A DNA stretch of 64,000 nt from Plantibacter sp. PA-3-X8 (GTDB lineage: Bacteria > Actinomycetota > Actinomycetes > Actinomycetales > Microbacteriaceae), in assembly GCF_003856975.1 (NCBI RefSeq), contig NZ_CP033107.1, forward strand, positions 2,480,001 through 2,544,000. The letters run 5' to 3'. Each line of letters begins with the position of its first letter. The stretch's first letter is position 1. The translations under genes were made by a program, and so were the position numbers. The notes beneath the pieces were generated by a model. That model did not search any database, had not been told where the DNA came from, and was given only the letters and a program-made list of their open reading frames with translations. Of the stretch, positions 60,477 through 64,000 are shown piece after piece.

Positions 60477-61171
60477 GTTCCTGTGGTTTGAGTGCTAGCT
60501 GCCAATAGCTTGACGACCCGTTCTGGGTCGCCGTGATTCAGTAGCCAGATCGCCGGGGAGACACGTCTGGTTTCGACGCGTGGACCCTGCTTGATGGTCA
60601 TGAATCGCTCTAGTCGCTCGGGTGACCAGGATTGCGGAATGGCTTCGATGGTCTCACGAAGTCCCGGTAGGACGTGGAATCGGTCTCCGAACTGCCACAT
60701 CGGGTACCTTCTCTTGCCTCCGACGGTGAAGGTGTACAAGTTACCTGTCGAGACGCGGCGCCGGATCTGGCGTAGGCCAACGCCCAGGTACCAGGCCGCT
60801 TCATCGTCGCTCAGGGAGTTGATGACGGCCAGCAGGTGGTCCTTTCGTTGCTTCGACAAGAACGTCCGTCGACGTCTTCGACGTGGGCCCCCTACGCTTT
60901 CCGGATCTGGCGCGCTGTCGATCGACTTCGGCGGCGCATCGTCGGCGAACTCATCCTCGGGGGCGTTCTCGAGAAATGTCGTCAGCGTATTGAGAATGGC
61001 GACCACGAGTTTCGCGTCGCGGCCACTGGACCCAACCTGCTCGAGGAGACGGTCGATTGCGGACGCGACTGAGGGGGATGACGCCCTCACGTTCGGAGTC
61101 TCGCGCCGGCGCGTGGCAGCCGCAGCGGAGTTTTCCCGTATCTGGGTCGGGCGGTCACTAGCTTCCATCAT
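60473..61171 (-). CDS. Probable DNA-binding protein paired with nuclease
   Basis: A 232-aa protein. The N-terminal ~90 residues are polar; RRRRRRTFLSKQRKDHLL is very basic; then an HTH-like block (LSDDEAAWYLGVGLRQIRRRVSTG followed by the wing-like YTFTVGGKRRYPMWQF). The C-terminus (SPAIWLLNHGDPERVVKLLA) resembles the end of Xre/MbcA/ParS-type proteins. It is translationally coupled to the nuclease, so it could act as specificity factor, regulator or antitoxin. ATG pair at 61171/61168. Confidence 0.55.
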   Translation of the reverse strand: MMEASDRPTQIRENSAAAATRRRETPNVRASSPSVASAIDRLLEQVGSSGRDAKLVVAILNTLTTFLENAPEDEFADDAPPKSIDSAPDPESVGGPRRRRRRTFLSKQRKDHLLAVINSLSDDEAAWYLGVGLRQIRRRVSTGNLYTFTVGGKRRYPMWQFGDRFHVLPGLRETIEAIPQSWSPERLERFMTIKQGPRVETRRVSPAIWLLNHGDPERVVKLLAASTQTTGT

Positions 61172-61645
61172 GAGGTGAAGAATCGCACTCGATCACGGCC
61201 CAGTCAAGCGCTCGTTCGGGAACGCCGTATCCACACAAAATACCTGATGAACCGCAATTTACTCCGGAACATTCATTCGTGCTGGTTCACGAGCAAGAAT
61301 GACATCCGGGCTTGGGTGACGGTGGGCAGATTGTGGGCTGATATGGTCCAAAAGTAGACCGTGGGGTGGTCAGGAATGTCTGTGACCGCGGTTGGGCCAG
61401 TTGGTGGTCAGGTCGCGGGCCGGACGCACCCAGGATTCGCCCCCTGCGTTCGCCGAATCCGATGCCCGAACTTTGCGTGGCCAGATATCGGTCAGGTCTT
61501 GGGCCGAATGGGCCAGAGTGTGACCAGATGTGGGCACCAGCTGTGAGCTGTTATCGGGCCAGGCCGTCTTCGGACCAGTTGCCCGAGATGTCGGAGATGC
61601 TGCCGCAGCCCGATGGGCCGACGGATGTTCGCAAAGATGCGAGCG
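61172..61645. other. Repeat-rich non-coding region
   Basis: 474 bp with no convincing gene. From 61368 on it has short direct repeats: GGTCAGG at 61368, 61406 and 61490 (the last two extended to GGTCAGGTC) and GGGCCAG at 61394, 61510 and 61556. It lies downstream of the relaxase gene. Possible roles are iteron-like protein-binding sites, a replication or transfer region, or relics of duplication. Confidence 0.5.
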
Positions 61646-63133
61646 TTAGTCGCCGAATGAGCGGCCGCGATGCTTGTTCTCACCCTGCGGGTCTTCGAAG
61701 AGCTCAGGGAACCGCATTTTGCGCTTGCGCATGATCGACTCTGACGATTCCTTCGCACTTGCTGGCGCCGTCGGTTCCGTGGTCGTCAGCAAGTCCTGGG
61801 GGTCTTCGTTGACTGTCTCTGTGTGGGTGGTGGCTGGCCCTAGGAGCGGAGTGATGACGGGCGGCAACGACTCGGTCGCGAGCTCGCGTGTCGGCTCAGT
61901 GGATATGTGGGTGAACGTCTGCTGGAGTGCGAGGGATTCAGGGGCAGGCTCCTCGATCTTCGGCGGCTTATGCGTCCCGTGTAGTCGTGCTTCCTCGGCC
62001 TTCGCTGCGATGAACTCGGCGACTCGGCGATCGGTATCGGGGTCGAGCCGCGCACGGACCTCATCCATGGTCGCTCGGACACGATCGTCCATTGCGGCTC
62101 TGCGTGCCTTCGCGTCAGTAAGTGTCGCCGGCCGGGCTGGTTGGGCGTGAGGGTTGCTGACAGATGTGGCGTGCAGTCGTGCAAGGTGTGCGTCGTGGTT
62201 CTGCTGCAGACCTTGTTCGATGGCACCCATCTCGAACGGTGTGCCGAGCGTTGTGCACCGTCGGCGGTCGCTGGGGGAGGGGTCGGCGAGCGTGCCATCA
62301 GGGTTCTCCCGCATCATGCCGTAAGAGATTCCTCGGCCGTTCTTGCCGCGTTGTGTGATCTGCACCGCGCGGGCGCGGCCGGCCTCGACGAAACCGGCCC
62401 AGTCGGTCGCTGCCGGGTCTTTGAGTGCTCTTTCGATGCTGGATCTCAGCACGGCGACGCTGAATGGCTCCTTCGTACGCGGTTCTCCGAATTCGTCTGA
62501 GATGTCGCAGTCCACTTCCCAGAGCAGGTGACGTTCGGCTTCGTAGAGCTCGGCTTCTTCGGTGGATGCGGATCGGCGGAGCCCGCTCCGTTCGCCGCGT
62601 TCTCGGCGTTCGGTGGCGTCTGAGAATGCCTGTTTGAGGTCGGCTCGTTGCTCGAAGCCGTTGGCGTCGAGGACGCGCTCGTGGACTTCGACGAGGCGTG
62701 AGTGCATGACGACGCTGCTGTTGAGGCTCTTCCCTGTCGATTTCTCGATGCTGTTCACGACGATGTGGTTGTGGACGCAGCCGGTCTTGCCGTCGCGTTG
62801 GGTTACAACGAGTGCTTGGCGTCCAGGGAAGGTTTCCTCGGCGAGGGCTCGGCCGAGTTTCTGGGCGGTCATCCACGCGTCTGGTTCGTTGGGGTCGAGC
62901 TCGTTCTTCGCGAAGCTCTCGATGACGTGATATGCGTGGACGAACGCGCCTGGCCGGTCTTTGCCCCATTTCTTGCGGACGTCGCGCATCTGTTGCTTGG
63001 CGAGCGAGACGAGAAGCCCGCCGACGCCTGATGCCATGACGTAGCGCTCGCCTTGCTGCCCTGGCTTGTCGTTTAGCGCGTAATTGATGAGTGCGTCCGC
63101 TGAGCGTGTGGCGCTTGCCACGACGACGGGCAT
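61646..63133 (-). CDS. MOB relaxase
   Basis: A 495-aa relaxase/mobilization nuclease of the MobA/VirD2 type. Motifs: VHAYHVIESF (H66, H69) and the metal-binding VHNHIVVN (H121, H123); the nicking tyrosine is probably Y18 or Y31. The C-terminal 250 residues are hydrophilic with acidic and Pro/Thr-rich stretches. ATG 63133 shares its first base with the mobC stop (TAATG). With MobC it would nick the transfer origin and lead one strand into a conjugation channel; no channel genes are in the window, so the element looks mobilizable rather than self-transmissible. Confidence 0.85.
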   Translation of the reverse strand: MPVVVASATRSADALINYALNDKPGQQGERYVMASGVGGLLVSLAKQQMRDVRKKWGKDRPGAFVHAYHVIESFAKNELDPNEPDAWMTAQKLGRALAEETFPGRQALVVTQRDGKTGCVHNHIVVNSIEKSTGKSLNSSVVMHSRLVEVHERVLDANGFEQRADLKQAFSDATERRERGERSGLRRSASTEEAELYEAERHLLWEVDCDISDEFGEPRTKEPFSVAVLRSSIERALKDPAATDWAGFVEAGRARAVQITQRGKNGRGISYGMMRENPDGTLADPSPSDRRRCTTLGTPFEMGAIEQGLQQNHDAHLARLHATSVSNPHAQPARPATLTDAKARRAAMDDRVRATMDEVRARLDPDTDRRVAEFIAAKAEEARLHGTHKPPKIEEPAPESLALQQTFTHISTEPTRELATESLPPVITPLLGPATTHTETVNEDPQDLLTTTEPTAPASAKESSESIMRKRKMRFPELFEDPQGENKHRGRSFGD

Positions 63134-63654
63134 TAGCTTGCATCCGAGCGTGGCGGGAAGCCTCGGCTTACGAGGATCGCGATGCGTCGTTCGATGTCGT
63201 CAGGGACAGCGCGCATGTCCGCGACGCCCTCGAGGGCTTCCGCGATCTGCGTGGCATTGACCGGATCGCCCATGTTGAGTCGCTTCGCGATTTGGTTCAG
63301 ATTGCCGCCGATGTGAGCGACGTGATTGCGGATCGGTGAGAGCTCGTAGCCGAGCCGATCCGAGACCCAATCCAGGGTCCAGCGCGACGTGTCTGGGCCG
63401 GCGCGCTCGATCGCTAGGGCTCGTGCTTCGACTTCGGCGGTTGCTTCCTTGTCGGTGATCAGTAACCGAAGCGCTTCGCTGAAGGAGACCTCTTCGAGGT
63501 CGCGCCCGGAGGATGTAGCCAAAGCTCGCCGCACGTCGTCGACTGCTCGTTCCTCGCTGTCCGTGAACCGGAGTGTGCGGCGCTTCGTGAAGTTGACGGC
63601 CTTCTTCCTTGAACGCTTCGGCGTCGCTTCGCTCGCCTCATCGTTCGTCGTCAT
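63133..63654 (-). CDS. mobC: MobC-family relaxosome protein
   Basis: A 173-aa accessory mobilization protein. It has a basic N-terminus (KRSRKKAVNFTKRRTLRF), an RHH-like region, and the MobC signature VAHIGGNLNQIAKRLN. It helps open DNA at the transfer origin for the relaxase. Start taken as ATG 63654 (MTTNDEASEATP); an in-frame ATG four codons upstream exists. Coupled to the relaxase gene. An inverted repeat starts 20 bp upstream. Confidence 0.85.
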   Translation of the reverse strand: MTTNDEASEATPKRSRKKAVNFTKRRTLRFTDSEERAVDDVRRALATSSGRDLEEVSFSEALRLLITDKEATAEVEARALAIERAGPDTSRWTLDWVSDRLGYELSPIRNHVAHIGGNLNQIAKRLNMGDPVNATQIAEALEGVADMRAVPDDIERRIAILVSRGFPPRSDAS

Positions 63655-63674
63655 CAGTCCGTCCACTTCACTCG

Positions 63675-63740
63675 GTATCTCTTGTAGTCCGGCCCTGTGT
63701 TCCCTCGCTCCGCGGGGTGGATCCAGCCTACAAGAGATAC
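63675..63740. other. Inverted repeat upstream of mobC, candidate oriT
   Basis: GTATCTCTTGTAG (63675-63687) and CTACAAGAGATAC (63728-63740) are a perfect 13-bp inverted repeat 40 bp apart, directly upstream of mobC and the relaxase. A second one, CAGACAT...ATGTCTG (63759-63784), follows. Transfer origins commonly lie upstream of mob genes and contain such repeats; the nick site is not identified. Confidence 0.45.
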
Positions 63741-63876
63741 GGCAAGCAGTTTATCCGTCAGACATATCGCTTCGCTCATGTCTGCGTCTAACGGCTTGGT
63801 CATGCCACCGGCCCGACACCCGGGGGAGCGCGACCGCATCCCCCCACCTGCGGTGGGTCCCCCCTCGGTAACGCAG

Positions 63877-63913
63877 AAACCCCGTCGACACCTGTTCGGT
63901 GTGGACGGGGTTT
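63877..63913. terminator. Strong bidirectional hairpin
   Basis: AAACCCCGTC and GACGGGGTTT pair outside an inner ACACC/GGTGT stem with a TGTTC loop. T-runs flank it on both strands, so it should terminate transcription both ways and insulate the mob genes from the region beyond. Confidence 0.75.
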
Positions 63914-64000
63914 CTCCGTGCATCGCACCACGGATTTACCGTGTTGCTCTATCGGTCATCCGGTGAGGGGCAGCCCCATCGGATGCCCGTGAGGAATGGC

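Larger units (their letters stand above)
63655..64000. other. Non-coding region upstream of mobC
   Basis: About 345 bp without a convincing gene. It contains two inverted repeats and a strong hairpin, listed separately, and runs off the window. Confidence 0.5.

Noticed and set aside
41332..64000. Prophage
   Set aside because: No capsid, terminase, portal, tail, lysis or integrase genes are recognisable; relaxase and MobC point to a mobilizable element.
1..64000. CRISPR array or insertion sequence
   Set aside because: No regularly spaced repeats of 25-40 bp and no transposase with flanking inverted repeats were seen on reading through; the short direct repeats at 61.4 kb are too small and irregular.

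Overview
The window is high-GC DNA from an actinobacterium. Gene order (thiL-rsmD-recG-coaD-DUF177-rpmF-rnc-mutM-smc-ftsY, ffh-rpsP-KH-rimM-trmD-rplS-lepB-rnhB-DUF2469-yraN-comM-dprA) and many start codons lying 6-8 nt after a TANNNT box (leaderless transcripts) fit Microbacteriaceae. The genus cannot be fixed from sequence alone.

Positions 1-41290 are core chromosome: thiamine and CoA synthesis, DNA repair (recG, mutM), the SMC and SRP machinery (smc, ftsY, ffh), lipoate synthesis (lipBA), rRNA/tRNA/ribosome maturation (rsmD, rnc, rimM, trmD, rpmF, rpsP, rplS), signal peptidase and a PspC-linked two-component system. Inserted between rimM and trmD (19.3-30.6 kb) is a complete assimilatory nitrate block: transporter narK, nitrate reductase nasA with its electron-transfer partner, siroheme-dependent nitrite reductase nirBD, and the siroheme enzymes cobA and cbiX. 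A uroporphyrinogen-III-synthase-like protein fused to a winged helix is a likely regulator. Two matching 49-bp GlnR-like operators, each exactly 10 nt upstream of a -10 box, sit before narK and nirD.

Near 41290 dprA loses its reading frame in the middle of a conserved motif, and everything to the window end is accessory DNA. It is a mosaic: (a) a tight four-gene cassette of lower-GC genes (duplicated DUF1599-like protein, histidine-triad protein, membrane-anchored alpha-toroid protein, small unknown), my best candidate for an undescribed system; (b) an uncharacterised two-gene unit; (c) a 1189-aa SIR2-type protein with a divergent membrane-associated gene, and a TPR-HEPN protein, all resembling anti-phage effectors; (d) a host-like block of lipoproteins and membrane proteins (54.5-59.1 kb); (e) a mobile segment with a tRNA-3'-end-like fragment, a mini-Lsr2 lacking the DNA-binding half, a DNA-binding-protein/PD-(D/E)XK nuclease pair, a relaxase, MobC and candidate transfer-origin structures. 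No integrase or second boundary is seen, so the element continues past the window. It reads as an integrated mobilizable element carrying a defence island.
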